DNA of 64,000 nt from Bacteroidota bacterium (lineage in GTDB: Bacteria > Bacteroidota > Bacteroidia > Bacteroidales > Prolixibacteraceae), in the NCBI GenBank assembly GCA_023412195.1, contig JAEYNZ010000126.1, forward strand, positions 1 through 64,000, given 5' to 3'. Numbering within the stretch: the stretch's first letter is position 1; each line of letters begins with the position of its first letter. Shown here piece after piece: positions 38,026-46,786 of this stretch. The notes under the pieces are model-generated. The model was not told where the DNA came from and did no database searches. It saw nothing but the letters and a program-made list of their open reading frames with translations. The position numbers were made by a program, and so were the translations under genes.

Positions 38026-39705
38026 TCAATAAAGAAAACTACTTCCTCCAAGAAATTCACGCAGAAGCGATGTAGGTGGAATTTCCTCATCGTCGATGGG
38101 TTTAAAAAACGAAAGGAACTTCAAAAGACGCGTTGCCTCCATATACTCCTCCTGATTCTCAAGCACCAGTTTCAGCAATGGATCGGCATATTTCTTTAAA
38201 ACTCCAAGTTCATAGAGGGTTGCAGAATTGAACATGACATCTGCATTCTCCTGGTAGGGAAAAATATTTTTTTCCTCTCCTCTTTTCACTGATGGCCAGC
38301 GCTTGATTGTATCGGAAGATTTGTAGCCCCGGTATTTGCTGTCACGAATAATCCTTCTTATCAGCCTGTTGTCAGAAGTGGAAATGTGTGTATGCTCATC
38401 CATGGAAACCTGAGTGAGCGCACTTATAAAAATTTTGTAGGTGCTTTTGCCATTTATACGGGGAATCAGGTATGGATTCATGCCATGAATCCCTTCCACA
38501 ATCAGGATATCACCTTCGTGCAGACGCAAGCGATCACCGTTCATATACCTTTTACCTAGATGAAAATCAAATTTTGGCAACTGCACTTCATTACCATTTA
38601 TGAGTTCAAGCAACTGTTCATTAAAAAAAGCAATGTCGATGGCTTCCAGTGCTTCAAAATCATAATTGCCATATTCATCCTTTGGAGTATGCTCCCGATC
38701 AACAAAATAGTTATCGAGTGAGATCTGGTAAGGCCGCAGACCATTCACAGCAAGTTGCACGCCAAGCCGCATACTGAAGGTGGTTTTGCCTGATGCTGAA
38801 GGACCAGCTACCAGAACTACCTGTATCTCCTTTTTCCGTTTGTAGATTTCATTGGCAATTTCTGCAATTTTCTTCTCATGAAGTGCCTCTGAAATTTTTA
38901 TGATATAACCACCTTTTTTATTTAAAGTGAGTTCATTGAGGTTCGAAACAGTTGCGACGTTCAGAATCTGGGCCCATTTTTTATGCTCCTGGTATATCTC
39001 GAACAGTTTTTTCTGTTTGGGGGCTTCCTGTAATTCATTAAAGTTTCCGGGTTTGGGAACCTGTAACAGCACACCGTCAAAATATTTGATCAGATTGTAA
39101 TTACTGATGTATCCTGTTGAAGGTAACAGGTTGCCATAGAAGTAATTTCCCAAATCTTCAAGAAAATAGAGGCTGGAATATAAATGTCCCTTTTGCTCGA
39201 ACAGCTGGGCTTTCTCACTCAGTCCTTCTTTCATCAGATGATCCACTGCATCTTCTGTCAGGAGCCTTTTTTTGATAAAAGGTATATCCCGGTTTATCAT
39301 GCTCTGCATTTCCACTTTTATGCTTGTCACATCCTTTTCATCTATTTCTCTTCCAAAGTTATTGAGCTCACAGAAATAACCATTCGAAATGCCTTTCCTG
39401 ATGCGCAGGGAAACGTGCGGGAATACCTGCTTCACAGCAGCATAAACAACGAAAATCAAACTCCTGATATACATTCTTATCCCATCGGGATGTGATACAT
39501 CAAAAAATTCGATCTGCTTTGGTTTGACCACGCAAAATGACAACTCACGTGCCTGATGGTTAACGATTGCACCACAGATTGTATGATCCAGCTTGATTTT
39601 TAAGTCGTTGCTTATTTCCATCAGGGAAATTCCCATAGGATAAACATGTTTTGTGCCCGTATTATGGCATAATATCTCAACTGTTTTATTAGAATCACTC
39701 ATCAC
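38026..39705 (-). CDS. Nucleoside kinase with ThrRS-like N-terminal domains
   Basis: A 559-residue protein combining an N-terminal TGS-like domain (EILCHNTGTKHVYPMGISLMEIS) and a tRNA-SAD-like domain (about 70-200) with a C-terminal phosphoribulokinase/uridine kinase domain. The P-loop VLVAGPSASGKTTFSMRL is near residue 298. Further kinase motifs are ISLDNYFVDREHTP and LIVEGIHGMNPYL. Such TGS-uridine kinase fusions are common in Bacteroidota and Clostridia and are annotated as nucleoside kinases. Role of the tRNA-synthetase-like part is unknown. Start may be either of the first two Met codons. Confidence 0.85.
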   Translation of the reverse strand: MMSDSNKTVEILCHNTGTKHVYPMGISLMEISNDLKIKLDHTICGAIVNHQARELSFCVVKPKQIEFFDVSHPDGIRMYIRSLIFVVYAAVKQVFPHVSLRIRKGISNGYFCELNNFGREIDEKDVTSIKVEMQSMINRDIPFIKKRLLTEDAVDHLMKEGLSEKAQLFEQKGHLYSSLYFLEDLGNYFYGNLLPSTGYISNYNLIKYFDGVLLQVPKPGNFNELQEAPKQKKLFEIYQEHKKWAQILNVATVSNLNELTLNKKGGYIIKISEALHEKKIAEIANEIYKRKKEIQVVLVAGPSASGKTTFSMRLGVQLAVNGLRPYQISLDNYFVDREHTPKDEYGNYDFEALEAIDIAFFNEQLLELINGNEVQLPKFDFHLGKRYMNGDRLRLHEGDILIVEGIHGMNPYLIPRINGKSTYKIFISALTQVSMDEHTHISTSDNRLIRRIIRDSKYRGYKSSDTIKRWPSVKRGEEKNIFPYQENADVMFNSATLYELGVLKKYADPLLKLVLENQEEYMEATRLLKFLSFFKPIDDEEIPPTSLLREFLGGSSFLY

Positions 39706-39762
39706 TATACTTTTGATTAAATGTGTATTATCTGATTTTTTGGTTTTTCAGTTCAATTAGGA

Positions 39763-39918
39763 TCATTTTCTGCATTCACGTTCGTAAATAAGTTTTGCAG
39801 ACCTTCTTGCTGCATGCCTGCCGTAACCTGTTGACCGGTATAAATCTACAAATTGTACATCAGAATTAACATGATAAAGATGGTATTGTTTGAATTCAAA
39901 AACTACAATAAGCTTCAT
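39763..39918 (-). CDS. Possible small protein (51 aa)
   Basis: From the Met at 39918 the frame gives a basic 51-residue peptide (MKLIVVFEFKQYHLYHVN ... RRSAKLIYERECRK). The frame extends upstream into the ABC ATPase gene, which argues for an internal start. No family is recognised and no promoter is clear. It fills most of an otherwise empty 241 bp interval, but could be fortuitous. Confidence 0.25.
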   Translation of the reverse strand: MKLIVVFEFKQYHLYHVNSDVQFVDLYRSTGYGRHAARRSAKLIYERECRK

Positions 39919-39946
39919 CTCCGGCAACAACCGGCACCTGCCGTGA

Positions 39947-40981
39947 CTATTCACTGTTATAAATGATTCCCTGTTTTTCATAAACTTCAAGAAAAGCCAG
40001 CAACTCATAGATGCTTAAAAATTCCCTGTCAAGGTTACCGAATACCAACCTCCACCGTTGATCATCTGCATGTACCACAAAATCGGGTTTTGCCTGCATC
40101 ACAATCTGGTAACCTTTACGGTTAAGGGCTCTGAGTGTCCATATAAGGGGCAGTCCCTCACCTTCCACCTTTACCTTGTTTCGAAACTCTTTTTTAAAGA
40201 AAAACTCCCCTTCATTCACGTCAAATCCGATATGATCATTTTTAAACAGCTGGTTTAGCCACCCGTTCAGTACTGCATCTTCAGGTGCTCCCTGAAAGTT
40301 CCCTGCAGGTGCTATCAGCCAAAGCTTATCCACTTCACGCAGGGCAATGTTCAGGTCATGGGTCGACAGCACCACTGTTTTCCCTTTTTCGGCAGCCAGC
40401 ATTCTGAGCAGATGAAAAATTTCGTACTTATTGCTTACATCAAGATATGCTGTAGGCTCATCAAGAACAACAACAGGCGTATCCTGAGCAAGCGCCCTTG
40501 CAATCATGGTCCTCTGCCGTTCACCATCACTGATATGCATAACAGACCTGTTTTCAAATCCAGAAAGGCCAACCTTTCTTATAGCTTCAGCTACAATGAA
40601 TTTATCTTCTGCTGTCAGCATTCCAATCCAGTTGGTATATGGAAACCGCCCAAAGGCTACCATATCAAAAACCGACAGATTTGGTATTCTCACATTTTCA
40701 GTTGAAACAAAACACATCAGCTTTGCCGTTTCAGCGGCAGACAGCTGTTTCAGACTTTTACCGCCAACGGTGATATCTCCGGCAAACCATGGCTGGAAGC
40801 CGGCAAGTGTCCGGAGCAGTGTACTTTTACCTATACCGTTGCTGCCAATGAGGGCCACCATTTCTCCACTGGCAGCAGAAAGGTTTACATTCTTCAGTAC
40901 TTCAAGAGGTGCAGTTCCTGTCTGCTCATAGCCAACAGAAAGCTGGTTCAGATGAATATTTGACTTGTCCTCTTCTCTCAT
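39947..40981 (-). CDS. FecE/BtuD-type ABC transporter ATPase
   Basis: A 344-residue ATPase. Walker A is LIGSNGIGKST near residue 44, the signature HISDGERQRTMIARAL near 153, Walker B VVVLDEPTAYLD near 176, and the H-loop LSTHDL near 210. It powers import with the overlapping permease gene (4 bp overlap). The ATPase domain ends near residue 255. A further ~90 residues (GFDVNEGEFFFKKEFRN ... LSIYELLAFLEVYEKQG) are beyond the usual ~260-residue length and have no named domain. Confidence 0.88.
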   Translation of the reverse strand: MREEDKSNIHLNQLSVGYEQTGTAPLEVLKNVNLSAASGEMVALIGSNGIGKSTLLRTLAGFQPWFAGDITVGGKSLKQLSAAETAKLMCFVSTENVRIPNLSVFDMVAFGRFPYTNWIGMLTAEDKFIVAEAIRKVGLSGFENRSVMHISDGERQRTMIARALAQDTPVVVLDEPTAYLDVSNKYEIFHLLRMLAAEKGKTVVLSTHDLNIALREVDKLWLIAPAGNFQGAPEDAVLNGWLNQLFKNDHIGFDVNEGEFFFKKEFRNKVKVEGEGLPLIWTLRALNRKGYQIVMQAKPDFVVHADDQRWRLVFGNLDREFLSIYELLAFLEVYEKQGIIYNSE

Positions 40982-42027
40982 ACTGAAGCAAATTTCCTGT
41001 TCTTAACGATCATCCAGATAATTACCGGGATGCCGATCAGGGCAGTCACTGAATTGATCGGCAGTGTGGATTGCATGCCAGGCAACTGGGAAATGATATC
41101 ACTGACCAGCATAACAACGCTCCCTGTTAATATGACGGCAGGAACCAGTACCAGGTGGTTGGCAGTTTTGAACAGTACCCTGCAGATATGTGGAACAGCA
41201 ATGCCAATGAACCCGATAGGTCCGCAAAAAGCAGTAATGGTACCCGCCAGAAGACTTGTGCTCAGGAAAATCAGTATCCTGCTGCTTTTAATGGATACAC
41301 CCAGTGAACGTGCATAATCTTCCCCCAGTAAAAATGCATTCAGATCCTTTACCTTGAAAAATGCAAGAAAAATACCTGCAACCGTTGCCGGAACCATTAC
41401 CGCCAACTGCGATTTGGTAACACTTCCCAGGCTTCCCATCGTCCAGATGATAAATGCCTTCAGCATCGATTCGCTGCTGAAGTACTGCAGGATGCTGACC
41501 ACCGATGTAACCGCACTTGTAAAAAGGATTCCAAGTATCAGCAGTGTCATTATATCATTTACCCTTCCAGAAACATAAAGTACAAGCATCATTACCAGAA
41601 AAGATCCGGCCCATGCAACAAGAGCCAGTGACCAAGCCCCTGTGGCAGAAAAAAATCCTAAAGCAGCCACTGAGGAAAAACCCAGGACAAATAATGCCAC
41701 GCCCAGGCTTGCACCTGCACTGATACCCAAAACATATGGCCCGGCAAGTGGATTGCGGAAAACGGTCTGCATTTGAAGCCCGCTTAACGACAAGGCTGCT
41801 CCGGTGAAAACTGCAGTTATTGCTTTTGGCATCCGGAAATCCATTATGATTGTATGAAAAACATCACCGGCTTCAGTAGAAAATGTCAGTACACGGAACA
41901 CCTGTGATACAGGTATTATCACAGAACCCAGCAAAAGATCGGCAGTGAAAAAGATGACAAACAGGATACCCAGCATCACAAATATGAGCCCGTTATAAAG
42001 CGACTTATTTCTGTTGGCCTGTTTCAT
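40978..42027 (-). CDS. FecCD-type ABC transporter permease
   Basis: A 349-residue membrane protein with about ten helices. Family motifs are LRLPKAI-like DFRMPKAITAVFTGAALSLSGLQMQTVFRNPLAGPYVLGISAGASLG and GPIGFIGIAVPHICR. It belongs to the iron-siderophore/haem/cobalamin permease family (BtuC/FecCD). Its ends overlap by 4 bp with the binding-protein gene upstream and the ATPase gene downstream, so the three form one operon. Confidence 0.92.
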   Translation of the reverse strand: MKQANRNKSLYNGLIFVMLGILFVIFFTADLLLGSVIIPVSQVFRVLTFSTEAGDVFHTIIMDFRMPKAITAVFTGAALSLSGLQMQTVFRNPLAGPYVLGISAGASLGVALFVLGFSSVAALGFFSATGAWSLALVAWAGSFLVMMLVLYVSGRVNDIMTLLILGILFTSAVTSVVSILQYFSSESMLKAFIIWTMGSLGSVTKSQLAVMVPATVAGIFLAFFKVKDLNAFLLGEDYARSLGVSIKSSRILIFLSTSLLAGTITAFCGPIGFIGIAVPHICRVLFKTANHLVLVPAVILTGSVVMLVSDIISQLPGMQSTLPINSVTALIGIPVIIWMIVKNRKFASV

Positions 42028-43145
42028 CTAATCTCCTGATAATATTTCAGATCGCCTTCAGTCAGGTCAGGGTGAAAAATTGAAATCAGATCCTGCAACA
42101 CCAAATGAGGGTTGACAGTTCCGCTTTCCCAAAAGTCATTTCCGCCGTGTACACTCAGTCTTTTGATGTTGTTATATACTTTCCCCTGCTGAAATACCCT
42201 GAACATCCCAAACCTTTCATCAGCAGCCCTGATTTCCTGCCTGGATGAAAGGTTACCTATGTTAATCCATACATCAGCCTGACTTGCCCACTCAAGTGCA
42301 TTTTCAAAAGATATCACATAACTCTCATGCGAAAGATTGTTTTTCCCTGGATAATCACCTCCAGCATCAGCAATCAGGTTCGCCATATAGGAACGCCCAC
42401 CCGGCACCCACCATGCATCCATATATGGGGAGCCTACCAGCACGGATGGTTTTGGTTTCTTTTCTGCAGCCAGGTTTTTCAGACGGTTATATTCCTGCTC
42501 AACATGTCTGAAGTATTTATCAGCAAGCTCCTCCTTTTCAAAAAGTGCCCCTGCAAATTTTATCCATTCTGCTTTCCCAAGTGGAGTTTCCTCAAGGTAT
42601 TCAGCCATCATTATCACCCTTATTCCTAATTCCTCCAGTTTCCTGGCCTGCCCCGTAACTTCGCTGCCAATGCCATAAAGTATGACCACCTCAGGTTCCT
42701 GCTGAACGATCAACTCATAATTCAGGTTCTGACCATATCCTACATCAGGCACCAGTCCTTTTTCCATTCGTTTCCTCACATCAGGATTTGTTATATAACG
42801 GCTTCCTGAAATTCCGGCAATGGAATTTGTTTCACCCAGGGCATCGATGTATGCCACATGGGTGGTTGAAAGACAGATCACGCGTTTCACCGGGGTCCGG
42901 ATATATTTTTCACCATTTAGTGCCTCAGGAATTACACTGTCCCTGTTTACCAGGTAATAAGTCATCGAGATGTTCCGTGCATTGCTCCAGGGATTATAAA
43001 CAGTCGCATGAGTGATGCCATCTTTTTTTTCAAGAATAAAGCCTTTTGCATACCTGCCGGAAAATTCGGGTTCCTGCTGTCCGCCGTTTGGCGTACAACC
43101 CGAAACTATCATAATTGCTGAAATCAAAAAGGTAACGAACCGCAT
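42024..43145 (-). CDS. FecB/BtuF-type ABC substrate-binding lipoprotein
   Basis: A 373-residue lipoprotein (lipobox IMIVSGC, Cys near 17). The two-lobed helical-backbone binding fold of iron-complex/cobalamin binding proteins is indicated by KRVICLSTTHVAYIDALGETNSIAGISGSRYI, LNYELIVQQEPEVVILYG and WASQADVWINIGN. The ligand (iron chelate, haem or corrinoid) is not determined. There is no TonB receptor gene nearby. It starts 9 bp after the stop of a T9SS protease gene. Confidence 0.85.
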   Translation of the reverse strand: MRFVTFLISAIMIVSGCTPNGGQQEPEFSGRYAKGFILEKKDGITHATVYNPWSNARNISMTYYLVNRDSVIPEALNGEKYIRTPVKRVICLSTTHVAYIDALGETNSIAGISGSRYITNPDVRKRMEKGLVPDVGYGQNLNYELIVQQEPEVVILYGIGSEVTGQARKLEELGIRVIMMAEYLEETPLGKAEWIKFAGALFEKEELADKYFRHVEQEYNRLKNLAAEKKPKPSVLVGSPYMDAWWVPGGRSYMANLIADAGGDYPGKNNLSHESYVISFENALEWASQADVWINIGNLSSRQEIRAADERFGMFRVFQQGKVYNNIKRLSVHGGNDFWESGTVNPHLVLQDLISIFHPDLTEGDLKYYQEIR

Positions 43146-43154
43146 ATTTTTTAG

Positions 43155-45326
43155 TTATCGTGGAAAATAGGAAACCTTCTTTGACATGATACCATGGATG
43201 GTTTTGTACTTCACAAAGTAGACCCCAGGTATGTTTCCACTTAGGTCAATCATGATCTTTCTGCCTGTATGATTGGAAAGCATGGCCTTAACTTCCTGTC
43301 CGATAAGATTGTAAACATTTACACTTTCCCTGCTAAAATCCATGCCCGCTTCAAGGGTAAAAACAGAGTTGGCCGGATTCGGGTATATAAGTGCTTCTGT
43401 AGGTTTTGTAACATGTGGTGTATCCGGTATAAAAGCATCTGCATTACAGACTGACAGTTCAAATACGTTTACCATAGAGCTTTGGTCGGTGTTGGCTTCC
43501 TTAAATTCATACCAGAAGCCGTTTCTTTTAAACCAAAAGAAATTGTCTTTATCTGAAGGCCGTAACGACTGATAAACCACAAATCTTTCTGAAGGCTGCA
43601 AATTGCTCAGTTCAAAGCCAACAAAAAATGTATCGGCTGGTGCAACTGAATTGCTGAATCCAATGAAGTTCATGGCATTTGGCACCAGTTGCCTGAGTAG
43701 AACCGTTTCGGAATGAATAACTGATTCAGGCATGGCTTCTCCGTCATAAACCTTAACCGTGATGCTGCTGTTGCTTAGAGGGCTGGAAAGGTTTAACAAC
43801 CCGACTCCTATTGAAACCCCATGGAGAAATTCATCACCCGGAATTGAAAACCTTTCGGTGAATTCAGTTATGCCCAAAGAATTTGTTCCACCCCAGTGAC
43901 CCTCATTCACACCGCCATCTGTTAACAAAACATTCTCGTGCTGATCAAAATCTGTCAGGTTTGTATAGGACATGCAGAAGTTATTCTCTGTGTAAAATCT
44001 TTTTCCTTTCAAATTTCCAGATCCCAGGTTCAGCGGATCGAGCCAGTATTTTAACTGCCCCGAGGAATCGGATTTATATTCCCATGCAAGGCTGAAGCGG
44101 GAGAAATAGTCGTTTACCGGGTTATGGCAGGTTGCTGAACCACCTGTAAGTGTACCTATCACACTTCCGGCAGGATTAAACAGTGGACCTCCCGAAGATC
44201 CCTGTTCGGTAACCCCGGATTCCCAGCGTTGTATCTTCAGAAAGCCTGAAGGAGTATAATCAGAAATGAAATTGGAAACAAGAGGAGGGTTCCTGTCAAC
44301 CGATTTCTTTTTAATATCGCCTTGCGGGTGGTGTATGGTTACTGTTGAGTCAGGTAATGTGGTGCTCCTGTCCCAGCCGGCAAAATAGGGCATGAAAACA
44401 GGAGGAGGTACTTCGCTAAGTTCCACTAGCGAGAAATCAAGGCTGTCATTTGATGCTTTCAGTATCGCCCCTGATATGGAATTGCGGGGGTCACCATCCA
44501 GCGGGGCACAATAAGGGCTTTCATAATTAAACGTAAACACTGATACTTCAGCATATTCAGGGCGGTCATAGCAATGAGCTGCCGAAAGGATATAGGGACG
44601 TTCATTTTCTGCAGTATTATTCACCAATACCCCGGTGCATATCTCCCTTCCATTTACAATGATCCTTGTAACAGCATCCTTAAGTTCGCTGTGAGTACCA
44701 TAGCAGTTAACATCCACATTGCACGAGCCGGCCGTAATTCCCAAAGGCCTGCGGTCGCCGGATTTAAGAACACCGATATAATCGTGGTTTACCCGGGTAA
44801 TCCTGAAACTTTGTGTCCGCCCGGAACCGGCCGGGATTTCATACTGTACTGTAAGGATATCACCTGCCACGGGTGAAACAGCAAATTTGCCTGATTTTTT
44901 ATTGTTGACTGAAGTAAATGCACCCAGCAAATAATCCTTCTCTTCATTATATAGAAACAATCTGGCGCCCTCAGCCAGAATGAAATCGTCAAAAATTAAA
45001 TTCAATGAATATGCACCTTCTGAAACGATTTGAATTTTCCACACATCAAATCCTTCTATGTTATTCATCCAGGTTCCATCTTCTGCAGGAGTAATGTCCA
45101 CATCAAAGGAATGTGCGAATTGCAATGGTTTTAAACCCGGAACATCATCCTCTTCCTGAGTTTTCATCTGCTTCATCCTGATATGATCAATTGCCGGCAT
45201 CCAAACCTGAGGTACGCTCCTGCTTTTAAGAACAGGTGTATCAAGCGGTTTACCACCCTGGGATATCTGTGCTGAAGCATTCAGGAGAAAAACAGCAAAA
45301 AAGACAGTTAAGAAAAAACGGTACAT
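43155..45326 (-). CDS. T9SS-secreted trypsin-like endopeptidase
   Basis: A 723-residue secreted protease (signal peptide 1-19, LLNASAQ). An N-terminal domain (60-200) resembles that of lysyl endopeptidase-type enzymes. The chymotrypsin-fold triad is His in ILSAAHCYDR, Asp in NDSLDFSLVEL and Ser in TEQGSSGGPLFNP. Cys residues in CNVDVNCYG and SATCHN suggest disulfides. After a beta-domain (450-620) comes a type A T9SS sorting tail: IYPNPANSVFTLEAG, VNVYNLIGQEV, GVYFVKYKTI. The order and spacing suggest co-transcription with the ABC importer. A -7 box TAACTTTG lies at 45347-45354. Confidence 0.88.
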   Translation of the reverse strand: MYRFFLTVFFAVFLLNASAQISQGGKPLDTPVLKSRSVPQVWMPAIDHIRMKQMKTQEEDDVPGLKPLQFAHSFDVDITPAEDGTWMNNIEGFDVWKIQIVSEGAYSLNLIFDDFILAEGARLFLYNEEKDYLLGAFTSVNNKKSGKFAVSPVAGDILTVQYEIPAGSGRTQSFRITRVNHDYIGVLKSGDRRPLGITAGSCNVDVNCYGTHSELKDAVTRIIVNGREICTGVLVNNTAENERPYILSAAHCYDRPEYAEVSVFTFNYESPYCAPLDGDPRNSISGAILKASNDSLDFSLVELSEVPPPVFMPYFAGWDRSTTLPDSTVTIHHPQGDIKKKSVDRNPPLVSNFISDYTPSGFLKIQRWESGVTEQGSSGGPLFNPAGSVIGTLTGGSATCHNPVNDYFSRFSLAWEYKSDSSGQLKYWLDPLNLGSGNLKGKRFYTENNFCMSYTNLTDFDQHENVLLTDGGVNEGHWGGTNSLGITEFTERFSIPGDEFLHGVSIGVGLLNLSSPLSNSSITVKVYDGEAMPESVIHSETVLLRQLVPNAMNFIGFSNSVAPADTFFVGFELSNLQPSERFVVYQSLRPSDKDNFFWFKRNGFWYEFKEANTDQSSMVNVFELSVCNADAFIPDTPHVTKPTEALIYPNPANSVFTLEAGMDFSRESVNVYNLIGQEVKAMLSNHTGRKIMIDLSGNIPGVYFVKYKTIHGIMSKKVSYFPR

Positions 45327-45346
45327 CCCTTTCTTTTACTTTTTGC

Positions 45347-45354
45347 CAAAGTTA
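45347..45354 (-). promoter_or_regulatory. Candidate -7 box of protease-ABC operon
   Basis: The minus strand reads TAACTTTG (TAnnTTTG), 21 bp before the protease ATG. The matching TTTG is not evident. Confidence 0.4.
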
Positions 45355-45495
45355 ATATTAAAAATAAAAGCACCATTTGTTCCTATTTTAAATTCAGAAA
45401 CAGAGAAAAAAAAACCTTCCTTAAAATCAGGCTTGTAATTAAAGGATAAAATCGTATATTAAGTTTCATTTTATAACATGCTTAAATCTATAGTC

Positions 45496-45885
45496 ATGAA
45501 ACGTATTTTTTATCCTGCCTTTTTTATCATGTTGTTTATTTCGGGGATCATTTTAACCAATTCTTTTATAGCAGTGGAGCCTACCGGGACTGCCGAATTC
45601 CCTGAGAATGTTAAGGCCATTGTCGATAAATCCTGTTTTGGCTGCCACAACTCAGAATCAACCAATGATGATGCAAAGGAAGCTCTGGATTTTAATACCT
45701 TCAACGAGTTAAGGAAGGTACGGAAAATTACTAAACTGAAAGAAATAGCAGAAACCCTGCAGGAAGGTGAAATGCCTCCTAAAAGGTTTTTGGAGAAATT
45801 TCCTGAAAAAAGTCTAACTGATAAAGACAGGGAGGCACTGATTACCTGGACTAAAAGTGAAACAGACAGGTTAATCAAAAACTGA
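45496..45885 (+). CDS. Haem-binding domain protein (Haem_bd), first copy
   Basis: About 129 residues from the ATG at 45496 (the frame opens at 45478). A signal anchor (IFYPAFFIMLFISGIILTNSF) precedes a single-haem c-type domain with KSCFGCH near residue 47 and a C-terminal EMPPKRFLEKFPEKSLTDKDREALITWTKSE. This matches the Haem_bd family of Bacteroidota. Probably a periplasmic anchored cytochrome of small size. Five bp before its paralogue. Confidence 0.8.
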   Translation: MKRIFYPAFFIMLFISGIILTNSFIAVEPTGTAEFPENVKAIVDKSCFGCHNSESTNDDAKEALDFNTFNELRKVRKITKLKEIAETLQEGEMPPKRFLEKFPEKSLTDKDREALITWTKSETDRLIKN

Positions 45886-45890
45886 TTTAA

Positions 45891-46358
45891 ATGAAATGGG
45901 TTATCAGAATCCTGTTGTTTCTGGCTGTTATCTTCATTATCCTTCAGTTTTTTCAACCTGAAAGGGTTACAGAAGAAGTAACTGCAGATCACATGTTTGA
46001 AAAGGAAAATATTCCTGATGAGATCCGGTCGATGCTGGTAAAGTCATGCCTCGACTGTCATTCCATGCAAACGAGGTACCTGTGGTATCATCGTATTATG
46101 CCTGCTTCCTACCTGGTAAACAATCACATTAAAGAAGGCAGGGAAGATTTGAACCTTTCTTACTGGGGCAAAATGGACCACCTGGATCAGCTGACTGCAC
46201 TTGAAAAAATGTGTGAAGAAGTAGAAAATGGAAACATGCCCCTGGAATCTTATCTGTTAATGCACCCCAAGGCAAAATTTTCTGATGAAGAAAAAGTCAT
46301 ATTCTGCAACTGGATCGAAAACATGAGCGAATCCATACTGATAAAAATGGTCGAATAA
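45891..46358 (+). CDS. Haem-binding domain protein (Haem_bd), second copy
   Basis: A 155-residue protein with an N-terminal anchor (WVIRILLFLAVIFIILQFF) and a Haem_bd domain: VKSCLDCHSMQTRYLWYHRIMPASYLV, then NMPLESYLLMHPKAKFSDEEK. The CxxCH site CLDCH is near residue 47. It resembles the preceding protein in layout, which suggests tandem duplication. The next gene's ATG follows its stop codon with no gap, so translation is likely coupled. Confidence 0.88.
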   Translation: MKWVIRILLFLAVIFIILQFFQPERVTEEVTADHMFEKENIPDEIRSMLVKSCLDCHSMQTRYLWYHRIMPASYLVNNHIKEGREDLNLSYWGKMDHLDQLTALEKMCEEVENGNMPLESYLLMHPKAKFSDEEKVIFCNWIENMSESILIKMVE

Positions 46359-46772
46359 ATGAAGGTTCTTGTAATTTATGCTGATGAATTCAGCTACCTA
46401 CCTGCTCAAAAAAACCTTGAAGATGCAGAAGATATCACTGAAGGTGCCACTTTTACCGATTCGATCATTGCATTTATACAGATGGAAGAATCAGATTCTG
46501 AATCGGATGCGAAGAGCAGGGAGAAGAAACTTGTAAACCACCTGAAATGGACCGCCCGGAAAAACAATTGCTCTAAAATTGTACTCCATTCATTTGCCCA
46601 CCTGTCTGATTCAAAAGCACCGGCAGGTTTCACAAAAGAAGTATTTGATCTGGCTGAAAAACGACTTCAAAACGGCGGATTTAGCACTACCCAAACTCCG
46701 TTTGGATATTTTCTTGATTTACACATTAAAGCTCCTGGCCATTCTCTTGCCAGGATCTGGGCCTCCTTATAG
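46359..46772 (+). CDS. Freestanding archaeal-type ThrRS editing domain
   Basis: A 137-residue cytosolic protein. The N-terminus MKVLVIYADEFSYLP, the middle KIVLHSFAHLSDSKAP and the end TPFGYFLDLHIKAPGHSLARI match the N-terminal editing domain of archaeal threonyl-tRNA synthetases, a fold related to D-aminoacyl-tRNA deacylase. It has no synthetase body. In archaeal ThrRS the segment PFGWYKAF carries a Lys needed for editing of mischarged Ser-tRNA(Thr); here it is PFGYFLDL, with Leu at that position. The role may thus be altered. It is coupled to two haem-binding protein genes upstream. Confidence 0.75.
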   Translation: MKVLVIYADEFSYLPAQKNLEDAEDITEGATFTDSIIAFIQMEESDSESDAKSREKKLVNHLKWTARKNNCSKIVLHSFAHLSDSKAPAGFTKEVFDLAEKRLQNGGFSTTQTPFGYFLDLHIKAPGHSLARIWASL

Positions 46773-46786
46773 TCAAATATGGTGGA

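Noticed and set aside
43140..43160. Cobalamin or other riboswitch ahead of the ABC importer
   Set aside because: Only 9 bp separate the importer genes from the protease gene, so there is no room for a riboswitch.
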